From positions 62,001 to 126,000 of the forward strand of contig JADKHH010000009.1 of NCBI GenBank assembly GCA_016721905.1: a DNA stretch of 64,000 bases, written 5' to 3'. The stretch is from Candidatus Opimibacter skivensis (GTDB lineage Bacteria; Bacteroidota; Bacteroidia; Chitinophagales; Saprospiraceae). Of this stretch, positions 56,325 through 64,000 are shown piece after piece. Position 1 is the first letter of the stretch. Each line of letters starts with the position of its first letter. Under the pieces are notes generated by a model. It saw nothing but the letters and a program-made list of their open reading frames with translations. It was not told where the DNA came from and ran no database searches. The translations under genes and the position numbers were made by a program.

Positions 56325-57830
56325 ATGGACAGCTCCTCAAATCTCTATCAACCACAACGGCAGTCCCCCAAGGCGGTCATCCTGATATTGTTAAAGTATA
56401 TCCGGATTATCGTGCGCCAGATGTGGCCCATCCTGCTGATTGTCTTGATCAATCCGACCAGTGGTAAAGGCATCATCATCACGATCATTGCATTAGGCAT
56501 TGCGTTCATTTCGCTTATCTATTCACTGGTAGCCTACACGCGCTATTATTTTTTTATTCAAAATAATGAGTTGTGCGTCCGTTCCGGTGTCTTCAGGAAA
56601 ATCGTCCTGAATGTCCCTTTTGACCGCATACAATCCGTCGACTTCAAGCGCAATCTGGTCCACCAGTTCCTGAATGTAGTGAGCGTGCAGGTGGATACGG
56701 CAGGATCGAAAGGCAGCGAACTTGAGCTGGATGCCATTGAACTCGAACGTGCGGAAGAATTGCGGGAGATCGTACTGGCCTATAAGCGGGAAAAACATGT
56801 TTCCAACATTGACAACGCAGACCCTATACCTCCGATTCCTGTTGTGCAGGAAGCACCGGAGCTGATACTTTCTTTGTCACCGAAAGACCTGATCAAGATC
56901 GGTATCAGTGAAAACCATCTGCGTACGGCTGCGATCATCTTTGCGTTTTTCCTGGGCCTTGCCGATGACCTGGATCAATTGCTGGGTTGGGACATCTATG
57001 GTCAGCTTGAAAATACAACAACCGCCATGTCCATCTTTGGATTGGTGGCTACTTTGTTGGCCATACCTTTGTTTATTGGCATTTCTTTTTCCATTACGCT
57101 GATCAGGACGGTATTGAAATATTATGGTCTCAAATTCTGGCGTGAAGGAAAAAGTTTTAAAGTGGTGAGCGGGCTATTTACCCGAAATGAAAAATCGATT
57201 CAGAAATCAAAAATCCAGGTGATCCGATGGGTTACCTCTCCGCTGAAAAGGATCTTCGGAATCTACCAGATGAATATCTATCAGGCCACCAATGTGGATC
57301 AGAACCAGGATAAGTCATTGGTCATTCCGGGATGCTATCAGCAGCAAGTGGATCATACCCTGGATACGATTGTGCCTGACTTTAAAGATGCGGTCTTTAC
57401 TTCGCATCAGATGCATCCATCCATTGTGCGCCTGATGGTCTTCCTGTTTGGATTTATTCCGGCCGTCCTGTTTGGATTGATGGCGTGGTACAATGAAGGC
57501 ATGATGCAGTGGTTGCTGACACTGGTATTTCCACTTGCTATTTGGATGGGATATTTGTACCAGCGAAAAAGAAGACTTAAGATCCATCCTGATTTTCTTG
57601 TTTCCGAAGGTGGTATTTTCGGCAACAGCTATAAGTTGATCGAAATCTATAAAGTACAGAGTGTACATATTGAAAGCTCACCCATGCAACGCCGCAGAGG
57701 GCTTACCTCACTGCATGTATTTACAGCGGGAGGTGATATTTCATTTCCATATCTCAATGCAACGATTGCGCGACAGGCGAGAGATTATATTATGTATCGG
57801 GTGGAGATGGAGGAGAAGTCGTGGATGTAA
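56325..57830 (+). CDS. YdbT-like membrane protein with repeated PH domains
   Basis: 501 residues with several transmembrane helices and three bPH_2-type domains, seen as NNELCVRSGVFRKIVLNVPF, KVVSGLFTRNEKSIQKSKIQ and DFLVSEGGIFGNSYKLIEIY, each followed by a [D/Q]-x-V/I-Q segment. Partner of the preceding single-PH protein. Biochemical role not established. Confidence 0.88.
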   Translation: MDSSSNLYQPQRQSPKAVILILLKYIRIIVRQMWPILLIVLINPTSGKGIIITIIALGIAFISLIYSLVAYTRYYFFIQNNELCVRSGVFRKIVLNVPFDRIQSVDFKRNLVHQFLNVVSVQVDTAGSKGSELELDAIELERAEELREIVLAYKREKHVSNIDNADPIPPIPVVQEAPELILSLSPKDLIKIGISENHLRTAAIIFAFFLGLADDLDQLLGWDIYGQLENTTTAMSIFGLVATLLAIPLFIGISFSITLIRTVLKYYGLKFWREGKSFKVVSGLFTRNEKSIQKSKIQVIRWVTSPLKRIFGIYQMNIYQATNVDQNQDKSLVIPGCYQQQVDHTLDTIVPDFKDAVFTSHQMHPSIVRLMVFLFGFIPAVLFGLMAWYNEGMMQWLLTLVFPLAIWMGYLYQRKRRLKIHPDFLVSEGGIFGNSYKLIEIYKVQSVHIESSPMQRRRGLTSLHVFTAGGDISFPYLNATIARQARDYIMYRVEMEEKSWM

Positions 57831-57977
57831 GGGAAGTGAAGAGTGGAAATTAGAAGTGAGCAGTTAGAAGTGAGCAGTTAGAAGTTTAAAAAATTGCTCC
57901 CTTAAATACAGATCTCTAACTGCTAGTTGCTAATTCAACTCTATTTTAGGTGCAGTTGCTAACTGCTAATTGCCCGT
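57831..57977. repeat. Heptamer array between the YdbT-like gene and glyS
   Basis: Eight phased 7-mers at 57833-57888 including AAGTGAG-CAGTTAG twice. A second set near 57914-57941 (CTCTAAC, TGCTAGT, TGCTAAT, TCAACTC) and a third at 57957-57977 (TGCTAAC, TGCTAAT, TGCCCGT). It starts 2 bases after the YdbT-like stop and ends 14 bases before the glyS stop. Confidence 0.85.
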
Positions 57978-57990
57978 TTTCTGAGGTTTG

Positions 57991-59535
57991 CTAAGCAAAC
58001 AAATGACGGAAATCAATACCATCCGCCACAATCTCCCTGATCTTCGACATATGAATCCTCTCCTGCTTTAACGTATCGCGCTCCCGGATCGTCACCGTCT
58101 GGTCTTCGAGACTCTGATGATCAATGGTCACACAGTATGGTGTACCGATCGCATCCTGTCTCCTGTACCGACGACCGATCGCATCCTTTTCATCATACTG
58201 GCAGAGGAAGTTGAACTTGAGATCATCAAATATCTTACGGGCTAAACCAGTGAGATCATCATTGTTTTTCAACAAAGGAAGTATCGCACATTTGACTGGT
58301 GCCAGGGCAGGATGAAACTTCAATACAATACGTGTTGAATCCTTTCCGTCTGCATCAGGTACATTTTCTTCGGTATAAGCGTTGCTCAACAGCGCGAGAA
58401 ACATACGGTCAAGTCCGACTGAAGTCTCCACGACATAAGGCACATAACTTTCATTGGTCTCCGGATCGAAGTACTGGAGTTTCTTGCCACTCAATTCCTG
58501 ATGGCTTCTCAGGTCAAAATCGGTACGGGAGTGGACCCCTTCGAGTTCCTTGAAACCAAACGGGAAATCAAACTGCACATCTACTGCCGCATTGGCATAG
58601 TGAGCGAGGTTTTCATGATCATGGAATCGGAGTTTGGATTCAGGCGTACCCAGTGCACGATGCCATTTCATACGCGTCTCTTTCCAGTAGTTGTACCATT
58701 CCATTTCGGTGCCCGGCTGCACGAAGTACTGCATCTCCATCTGCTCGAACTCCCGCATGCGGAAGATAAACTGACGGGCAATGATTTCATTACGGAAAGC
58801 TTTGCCGATCTGGGCTATACCAAAAGGTAATTTCTGACGCGTGGTCTTCTGTACATTGAGGAAGTTGACAAATATACCTTGAGCTGTTTCAGGCCTTAGA
58901 TAGAGTTTACCTTCTTCACCTGCGATGTTCCCTAACTGCGTGTGGAACATCAGGTTAAACTGCCGCACATCCGTCCATTCTCTTGAGCCGCTGACCGGGT
59001 CGGCGATTTCGAGTTCTTCGATCACAGCTTTGAGGGCGGGCATATCGCCTTTACCCATCGCGTCGACAAACTTCTGATTGATCGTGTTGTATTGCTGGAT
59101 GTATTCAGCTACACGTGGATTTTCGGTCTTGTATTTATTTTCATCAAAGGCATCTCCGAAACGCTTGCGGGCTTTTTCGATTTCCTTATCTGCCTTGGCC
59201 ATGATTTTTTCCAGGGCCTCTTCGATCATGACATCCGCGCGGTACCGCTTTTGAGAAGCTTTACTATCTACCAGCGGATCATTGAAAGCATCTACGTGAC
59301 CTGAAGCTTTCCAGATCAGGGGATGCATCATAATGGCCGAATCCAGTCCGACGATGTTTTCGTGGTTCTGGACCATGGCTTTCCACCAGTATGCCTTGAT
59401 ATTGTTCTTGAGCTCTACGCCATAGGATCCGTAATCATAGACGCCACTCAGGCCGTCATAGATTTCACTGGACTGGAAGATAAAACCATACTCTTTGCTA
59501 TGGGATACGATGTCTTTAAACAGATCGGCTGACAT
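57991..59535 (-). CDS. glyS: Glycyl-tRNA synthetase (alpha2 type)
   Basis: 514 residues from ATG 59535, where homology begins (MSADLFKDIVSHSKEYGFIF); the longer frame would overlap the promoter box. Class II catalytic core: motif 1 region, LRPETAQGIFVNF, IAQIGKAFRNEI (motif 2) and VVETSVGLDRMFLALLSNAY (motif 3), and a C-terminal anticodon-binding domain (PVKCAILPLL). This single-chain dimeric form differs from the alpha2-beta2 GlyQS of E. coli. Charges tRNA-Gly in the cytoplasm. Confidence 0.95.
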   Translation of the reverse strand: MSADLFKDIVSHSKEYGFIFQSSEIYDGLSGVYDYGSYGVELKNNIKAYWWKAMVQNHENIVGLDSAIMMHPLIWKASGHVDAFNDPLVDSKASQKRYRADVMIEEALEKIMAKADKEIEKARKRFGDAFDENKYKTENPRVAEYIQQYNTINQKFVDAMGKGDMPALKAVIEELEIADPVSGSREWTDVRQFNLMFHTQLGNIAGEEGKLYLRPETAQGIFVNFLNVQKTTRQKLPFGIAQIGKAFRNEIIARQFIFRMREFEQMEMQYFVQPGTEMEWYNYWKETRMKWHRALGTPESKLRFHDHENLAHYANAAVDVQFDFPFGFKELEGVHSRTDFDLRSHQELSGKKLQYFDPETNESYVPYVVETSVGLDRMFLALLSNAYTEENVPDADGKDSTRIVLKFHPALAPVKCAILPLLKNNDDLTGLARKIFDDLKFNFLCQYDEKDAIGRRYRRQDAIGTPYCVTIDHQSLEDQTVTIRERDTLKQERIHMSKIREIVADGIDFRHLFA

Positions 59536-59556
59536 GATGACTTTCTTTAAGGGGGG

Positions 59557-59564
59557 CAAAGATA
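59557..59564 (-). promoter_or_regulatory. -7 element of glyS
   Basis: Minus-strand TATCTTTG matches TAnnTTTG exactly, 21 bases before the ATG at 59535. Confidence 0.6.
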
Positions 59565-59573
59565 GGGGGTTGG

Positions 59574-59608
59574 CAGTTAGCAGTTAGCAGTTAGCAACTA
59601 GAAGTTTT
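59574..59608. repeat. CAGTTAG heptamers upstream of glyS
   Basis: Three exact CAGTTAG units, then CAACTAG and AAGTTTT, in phase. The same CAGTTAG unit occurs on the other side of glyS at 57861 and 57875. Confidence 0.85.
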
Positions 59609-59703
59609 TAGATACTGGTATTCAACACCTTATACTCCCTCCAGAAAATCATTTAAAGATTGGATGACCAGGAATAGCTTCTTGCCCCTCAGCTTTAGCC
59701 AAT

Positions 59704-59786
59704 AAATGGTAGAGACGCGATTAATCGCGTCTCTACCATTTTTTTAGCTGGTTGCTTATACTTCGCCTCCGCCTAAGCCTTAGCCT
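59704..59786. repeat. Composite repeat: 38-bp perfect palindrome plus CTTCGCC/CCTTAGCC tract (copy 2)
   Basis: A perfect palindrome at 59704-59741 (left arm AAATGGTAGAGACGCGATT) ends in a T run and can act as terminator for the leftward TfoX-like gene and other strands. After ~20 bases comes the tract CTTCGCCTCCGCCTAAGCC (59762-59786), the reverse-strand equivalent of the purine tract at 20881. Arrangement and spacing match copy 1 in inverted orientation. Confidence 0.8.
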
Positions 59787-59819
59787 TCTTTTTCGACGCC
59801 TTCGCCTTTGGATTATACT

Positions 59820-60125
59820 TCAGACAAAGGCCACCCAATAATCAAAATCTTCCTCCATATCTATCGCCTCTTGGTCCACCAGGATAAAGCCCTTCATGGT
59901 CTTACCGGTAAAGTCCATCGTGACGGCGCCTTTTCGTTTCAATGCCTTAGGCGCATCTACCTCCGGGTCGACACGAGCCATGAGTTGCTCTTTCATCACA
60001 CCCATGAGCATCTTGTCATCGACCATAAGGCAGACACCGCCGAACATTTTCTTTTCGATGTATTTTATTTTGCGCGATTCCAGGTTTTGTTTGATGCGCT
60101 CTGCGAGATGTTCGTTGTAAGCCAT
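59820..60125 (-). CDS. TfoX/Sxy N-terminal-domain protein
   Basis: 101 residues from ATG 60125; homology starts MAYNEHLAERIKQNL. The TfoX_N pattern is KKMFGGVCLMVDDKMLMGVM, RVDPEVDAPKAL and MDFTGKTMKGFILVD. In gammaproteobacteria TfoX controls competence; stand-alone N-domain proteins in Bacteroidota have no established role, so regulation is not claimed. Confidence 0.85.
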   Translation of the reverse strand: MAYNEHLAERIKQNLESRKIKYIEKKMFGGVCLMVDDKMLMGVMKEQLMARVDPEVDAPKALKRKGAVTMDFTGKTMKGFILVDQEAIDMEEDFDYWVAFV

Positions 60126-60254
60126 GGCGGATTGTTTCTTTAAAAATATATATTCCTGCACAATCAGAAGGGATGGCAGATAAATCGATTGTAAAGATGC
60201 CATTGAGTGGAATATCTTTTACTTTTTTATCTTGAGAGGTATACATCAGGGATT

Positions 60255-61973
60255 ATGCAAGACAAGAACTCATCTAAAGTATATGATGTCATCATCGTTG
60301 GATCCGGAGCGGGTGGCGGGATGGCGACCAAGGTGCTCAGTGAAGCGGGATTGAAGGTAGCGGTGGTCGAAGCCGGGCCCCATTTTGATCCAGCTGATCC
60401 TGCCCAACGCACGCAAATGAAATGGCCCTATGAATCGCCCCGGCGAGGTGCAGGTTCGCAACGGCCTTTTGGTGATTTCGATAGCGCATATGGCGGATGG
60501 GAAATCGATGGCGAACCGTACACTCGTGTGCCCGGGACTAAGTTTGATTGGTTCCGCTCCCACATGCTAGGGGGGCGAACAAACCATTGGGGACGGATCT
60601 CTCTTCGTTTCGGACCCAATGACTTTAAACATAAAAGTATAGACGGACTCGGAGATGACTGGCCGATAGGTTACGATGATGTCAAGCCGTACTATAATAA
60701 GGTAGACAAACTGATCGGGGTCTTTGGCACTAAAGAAAATCTTCCAAATGAGCCGGATGGTTATTTCCTTCCACCTCCCAAACCGAGACTACACGAACTC
60801 TATTTTATCAAGGGTTCGAAGAAAGTAGGAGTCCCCGTGATCCCGGCGCGAATGTCCATGCTCACCAAAAAGATCAACAACGATCGCGGTGTTTGTTATT
60901 ACTGTGGGCAATGCAGCCGAGGGTGCTCAGTCTATGCTGACTTCTCTGCTGGCACTTGCTTGATTTTTCCCGCTCAGAAAGCAGGTGGTCAGATCGATCT
61001 CTATGTCAATTCGGTGGTAAGAGAAGTGATCACTAATGATGAAGGCAAAGCCACAGGGGTCACCTATATCAGTAAAGACGACCGCAAGGAATATTCATTG
61101 AAAGGAAAGGTCGTCGTGCTTGCTGCTTCTGCATGTAGCTCCGCCCGTATACTCCTGAATTCAAAAAGCAAACAACACCCAAATGGACTAGGCAACTCCA
61201 GTGGGATGGTTGGAAAATATCTGCATGATTCCACCGGCGCGAGTCGGGCAGCCTTTATTCCTGCGCTGATGAATCGCGATATCTATAATGAAGATGGAGT
61301 TGGTGGTATGCACATCTATACGCCATGGTGGCTAGACAACCGCAAGCTTGATTTCCCGAGAGGTTATCATCTGGAAATGTGGGGAGGGATGGGCATGCCG
61401 TCTTATGGATTCGGATTTAATGTAAACGATCTCAATAAACATATCGGTGAGAAGGTGGGAGGATATGGTGAGCAGTTGCGTGCGGATGTTAAAAAATTCT
61501 ACGGCTCTGTTGTTGGTATTTCAGGGCGGGGAGAATGTATCGCACGCGAGGACAATTATTGTGAACTCGATCCTGAGGTCGTAGATGAATTTGGAATTCC
61601 GGTCTTGCGATTTAATTATACCTGGACGGAACACGAGCGCCTTCAGGCAAAACACATGCACAATACATTTGAAGAAATACTGGACGCCATGGGTGGAAAG
61701 ATCCTGGGTGAAAAACCCGGTAAAGAAGATGATTACGGACTTGCTGCCCCGGGGCGTATCATCCATGAAGTCGGGACCACCCGTATGGGAAATGATCCCA
61801 ATAAATCAGTGACCAATGCATACGAACAACTCCATGATGCAAACAATGTGTTTGTCGTGGATGGTGGACCTTTTGTCTCGCAAGCGGATAAGAATCCTAC
61901 CTGGACCATCCTTGCCCTGGCATGGAGGACTTCTGACTACATCGTTGATCAATTGAAAAAAAGAAATATCTAA
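60255..61973 (+). CDS. GMC-family FAD oxidoreductase with a CX2CX2CX3C motif
   Basis: 572 residues from ATG 60255. An N-terminal FAD-binding Rossmann fold (YDVIIVGSGAGGGMATKVL) and C-terminal GMC motifs including IIHEVGTTRMG and FVVDGGPFVSQADKNPTWTI. Cysteines at 214, 217, 220 and 224 (CYYCGQCSRGC) have ferredoxin-like spacing and might hold an iron-sulfur cluster. No signal peptide. Together with the Tat-targeted protein 20 bases downstream it should form a membrane- or periplasm-located sugar/alcohol dehydrogenase, exported by hitch-hiking on its partner. The substrate and electron acceptor are unknown. Confidence 0.92.
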   Translation: MQDKNSSKVYDVIIVGSGAGGGMATKVLSEAGLKVAVVEAGPHFDPADPAQRTQMKWPYESPRRGAGSQRPFGDFDSAYGGWEIDGEPYTRVPGTKFDWFRSHMLGGRTNHWGRISLRFGPNDFKHKSIDGLGDDWPIGYDDVKPYYNKVDKLIGVFGTKENLPNEPDGYFLPPPKPRLHELYFIKGSKKVGVPVIPARMSMLTKKINNDRGVCYYCGQCSRGCSVYADFSAGTCLIFPAQKAGGQIDLYVNSVVREVITNDEGKATGVTYISKDDRKEYSLKGKVVVLAASACSSARILLNSKSKQHPNGLGNSSGMVGKYLHDSTGASRAAFIPALMNRDIYNEDGVGGMHIYTPWWLDNRKLDFPRGYHLEMWGGMGMPSYGFGFNVNDLNKHIGEKVGGYGEQLRADVKKFYGSVVGISGRGECIAREDNYCELDPEVVDEFGIPVLRFNYTWTEHERLQAKHMHNTFEEILDAMGGKILGEKPGKEDDYGLAAPGRIIHEVGTTRMGNDPNKSVTNAYEQLHDANNVFVVDGGPFVSQADKNPTWTILALAWRTSDYIVDQLKKRNI

Positions 61974-61993
61974 TCCATTTTACACTTAATTAT

Positions 61994-62698
61994 ATGGACA
62001 GAAGAGATACTATTAAATCCATGCTGGTCGGCAGCATTGCAGGCGGGCTTATCCTTTCAGCTTGCCAGCCGGATGCAGATGAAAAGAAAAAAAGCGGTGA
62101 AACTTCAGATGGCCTTTACGGCAGAACCGAAAAAGAAAAAGCCCATGACCTGAAGGTAATGGGTGAAACTTTCTTTAATGAACATGAAGTTGCTACCATT
62201 GCAGTGCTATGTGACCTCATCCTGCCAGCGTCCGCTTCTGCTGGTTCGGCAGTAGATGCCGGTGTGCCTGAATTTATATCCTTTATTGCCCGAGACATCC
62301 AATCTCATCAGCTTCCGTTGCGCGGTGGTATGATGTGGCTGGATCATGAGGCCACAAAGCGGTTTACCCAGGCTTTTATATTATGTAGTATTGATCAACA
62401 AAAACAGATTCTTGATACAATCGCTTATCCTGAAGATGCTGCACCTGAATCAGCGCAGGGAGTCAAGTTCTTTACACTAATGCGCAATCTCGTGCTCACC
62501 GGATATTACACTTCCCGGATGGGAATCGATGACCTGGGCTACCAGGGCAATACACCGAATACGTGGGATGGTGTCCCTGATACTGTGCTTGCCAAACATG
62601 GGCTTGCGTATGAGGAGGAGTGGCTGGCTAAATGTATTGATCAGGAGAAGAGGGCGGTAGTGGCGGAATGGGATGCGGAGGGGAATTTGGTGAATTGA
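61994..62698 (+). CDS. Gluconate 2-dehydrogenase subunit 3-like protein, Tat lipoprotein
   Basis: 234 residues. The N-terminus MDRRDTIKSMLVGSIAGG carries twin arginines (R3R4) and a lipobox Cys at position 24 (LILSAC), so it is expected to be Tat-exported and lipid-anchored. The body matches the small-subunit family (VATIAVLCDLILPASASAGS, VKFFTLMRNLVLTGYYTSRMG). The small subunit carries the flavoprotein across the membrane in gluconate dehydrogenase; the same is inferred here. No cytochrome c subunit follows. Confidence 0.92.
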   Translation: MDRRDTIKSMLVGSIAGGLILSACQPDADEKKKSGETSDGLYGRTEKEKAHDLKVMGETFFNEHEVATIAVLCDLILPASASAGSAVDAGVPEFISFIARDIQSHQLPLRGGMMWLDHEATKRFTQAFILCSIDQQKQILDTIAYPEDAAPESAQGVKFFTLMRNLVLTGYYTSRMGIDDLGYQGNTPNTWDGVPDTVLAKHGLAYEEEWLAKCIDQEKRAVVAEWDAEGNLVN

Positions 62699-62747
62699 GT
62701 CATCCTGAAACCAACTAAAGTTGAATTTAAATAGGCTTAACTTTCAT

Positions 62748-63410
62748 TTAGTCAATTGGAGGGGTACGAGCGATATGAAATCTCAAACTGCTAAGGCGAG
62801 TAGATTCTAAGATAAAACTCATAGACTTGAGCCCAGGCACTGGAACTGAAATGTCACCCTTCAGATTAGGTCCCACAATGATCCTGAACTCATTTTGAAA
62901 ACTAAACTCGACATCTTTATGGAATAATGAAAGTTCTCCATTGTGCTCTTTGTAAGTGTAGTACTTAACTGGTCTCATCTCGCACTTCATCCCCATATCG
63001 GAAATAGATTTCTCTATGGTGTCATAAAATTTCTCTGTATTGAAAATTACAAGTGCGCTATCTCCCAGTTCAGATACTCTATCACTTAAACCAGTCACTT
63101 GTAATTCTTCATTAAGTGGGCATATTGTTAAGCAACATATGTTAAACTGAGGATCTTCTAAGTTTTCGGAATGATCTGCGTGTCCTAAGTTTATTCCTCT
63201 TTCAAATTTTTGCGTAGTACCATCAGGTAATTGAATCTCTATCCATTGTATTTGTGCCGTATATAAGTTACCGTCTCGCGAGTCATATCTCCCGATTTGG
63301 TCATTTGGCTGTTCCCTGAAGTTTTTTTGAAAACTGAAGTATAAGTATTCATTTTCGAACATATCCTGTATGTATTTACGCTCTTGCATTTTGGCTAAAA
63401 TATGTCCCAT
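62748..63410 (-). CDS. Unrecognised protein, 220 residues
   Basis: No family recognised with certainty. It lacks a signal peptide and membrane helices and has a mixed alpha/beta composition. A C-terminal stretch with VKYYTYKEHNGE, LFHKDVEFSFQNEFRIIV is reminiscent of DUF2971-like proteins, but this is only a pattern resemblance. Its base composition is more AT-rich than the neighbours, and it sits beside a broken GIY-YIG gene and a probable recombinase start, so it may be accessory cargo. An internal ATG 7 codons in is an alternative start. Confidence 0.6.
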   Translation of the reverse strand: MGHILAKMQERKYIQDMFENEYLYFSFQKNFREQPNDQIGRYDSRDGNLYTAQIQWIEIQLPDGTTQKFERGINLGHADHSENLEDPQFNICCLTICPLNEELQVTGLSDRVSELGDSALVIFNTEKFYDTIEKSISDMGMKCEMRPVKYYTYKEHNGELSLFHKDVEFSFQNEFRIIVGPNLKGDISVPVPGLKSMSFILESTRLSSLRFHIARTPPID

Positions 63411-63453
63411 TGGTCTAAATATATTCTTTCCTAACTGTTCCCGAAGATCATTC

Positions 63454-63743
63454 CTACGCTTGGTATCTAGATTTTAGTTTGTCAATTATCTCCGGATATA
63501 ATTTAAGGTTCTTGATGTATGTCCGACTTTTCATTTGCTTAATGTGTTTCTCAATAGCCCTTGCTTGGGAAACGGATTCACACATTATAGAAATAAACAA
63601 TGTCCATGGAATACCCTTTCTGGACCATTCTCCTTCGTAATACCCTTCATTATGCCTTGCAAGGCGATCACCTATGGTAAGGATGTGCTTCCAATATAAT
63701 ACCTATCAATGGATTCAGAATATAGGATGTAACAACTGGCCAT
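63454..63743 (-). pseudogene. GIY-YIG nuclease-family gene with a one-base frameshift
   Basis: From ATG 63743 the frame reads MASCYILYSESIDRYYIGST and stops after 23 codons. One base short of phase, the next frame continues as IGDRLARHNEGYYEGEW, GIPWTLFISIMCES, AIEKHIKQMKSRTYIKNL, ending YQA at the stop 63454-63456. Total span 290 bases, one fewer than 97 codons. The GIY/YYIG, RLxxHN and E-x-x-IKxMKSR segments identify the small stand-alone GIY-YIG family. The break lies near the TCCTTACC region (about 63672-63680). It could be a sequencing error or true decay. Confidence 0.75.
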
Positions 63744-63750
63744 AAATAGA

Positions 63751-63777
63751 AAAAGCAGACATTATTCGTCTGCTTTT
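63751..63777. terminator. Bidirectional hairpin next to the GIY-YIG start
   Basis: AAAAGCAGAC (63751-63760) and GTCTGCTTTT (63768-63777), 10-bp perfect stem, 7-base loop, with A/T runs on both sides. It sits 7 bases upstream of the GIY-YIG ATG, where a terminator would cut that gene from any promoter beyond it. Confidence 0.7.
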
Positions 63778-63954
63778 TACTTGCGCCCCCTCCTGGTATA
63801 TAACCTTTTATGACTCCTTGTGATTCTTTGTGATAATACGGCTTGATTAACAGATTTTTATATTACCATTTTCACATTAAAAAATAATAAAGCACAACAA
63901 AACAGACACCTGAACAGACACCTATAAACTTAAAACTGTATCTTTATATCAAAA

Positions 63955-64000
63955 ATGAATACAGCCAAATTCTATTTGCATTACCCCAATGAGGAAAAGT
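63955..64000 (+). CDS. Start of a probable tyrosine recombinase (cut by window end)
   Basis: ATG at 63955 opens a frame reading MNTAKFYLHYPNEEK to the window edge. This resembles the N-terminal arm-binding segment of Bacteroidota tyrosine integrases (FYL-x-YPN-x-EKS-x-IY). Only 15 codons are visible, so the call is tentative. A 7-of-8 match to the -7 box (TATCTTTA, 63939-63946) precedes it. The gap 63778-63954 is AT-rich and shows no other gene. Confidence 0.45.
   Translation, partial: MNTAKFYLHYPNEEK

Overview
The window reads as chromosome of a member of the Bacteroidota, most likely a Saprospiraceae-like lineage (the phylum is well supported, the family is a guess from gene style). The evidence is type IX secretion C-terminal sorting domains of both type A and type B, a SusC/SusD pair, several outer-membrane beta-barrels, a short-form GlyRS, a lysine-repeat histone-like protein, and promoters of the Bacteroidota form TTTG-N19-TAnnTTTG. 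No rRNA, tRNA, CRISPR array or transposase gene was found.

Layout. 1-0.8 kb: tail of a T9SS cargo protein. 0.87-11.1 kb: a potassium (Kdp) locus: sigma-54 response regulator, a 27-residue membrane peptide, KdpF, KdpA, KdpB, KdpC, a porin, a short KdpD (ATPase plus USP domains) and a separate HAMP/PAS histidine kinase. KdpA carries one frameshift and the kinase two. 11.2-14.1 kb: PhzF-like isomerase, then a leftward pair made of a three-repeat glycogen-binding-like protein and a retropepsin-like protein. 14.3-17.4 kb: T9SS type B protein. 17.5-22.1 kb: ileS and lgt, leftward. 22.2-34.5 kb: small housekeeping and envelope genes (beta-barrel protein, YdeI-like protein, TonB-like protein, Xaa-Pro peptidase/TPR/YkvA operon, histone-like protein, PH-like membrane protein, DinB-like protein, serine hydrolase, nucleoside permease plus Gfo/Idh/MocA oxidoreductase, thiolase). 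34.8-38.7 kb: giant lectin-like T9SS protein. 39.5-41.4 kb: gyrB. 42-47 kb: PNGase F-like glycosidase, FISUMP protein, beta-barrel. 47.6-52 kb: SusCD. 52.4-57.8 kb: mfd and two PH-domain membrane proteins. 58-62.7 kb: glyS, TfoX-like protein, GMC oxidoreductase with its Tat-exported partner. 62.7-64 kb: an accessory-looking edge with an unknown protein, a frameshifted GIY-YIG nuclease and the start of a probable tyrosine recombinase.

The most notable observation is a complete-looking amino-acid attenuator upstream of ileS: an 11-codon leader peptide (MNATIIHIIIK) with five isoleucine codons covering all three Ile codon types, a 9-bp antiterminator helix extended by an inner hairpin, and an intrinsic terminator with a U-tract 23 nt before the ileS start. 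A second theme is the intergenic DNA: many gaps are built of degenerate tandem heptamers kept in strict 7-nt phase and abutting stop codons or promoters, and of several families of palindromic elements, some of which run into gene 3' ends (kinase, lgt, ileS).

The Kdp genes should act together as a K+ uptake pump with its own sensors and sigma-54 activator, if the frameshifts are not inactivating. The GMC/subunit-3 pair should form an exported flavin dehydrogenase. SusCD, the T9SS cargo proteins and the PNGase F-like enzyme point to glycan handling at the cell surface.
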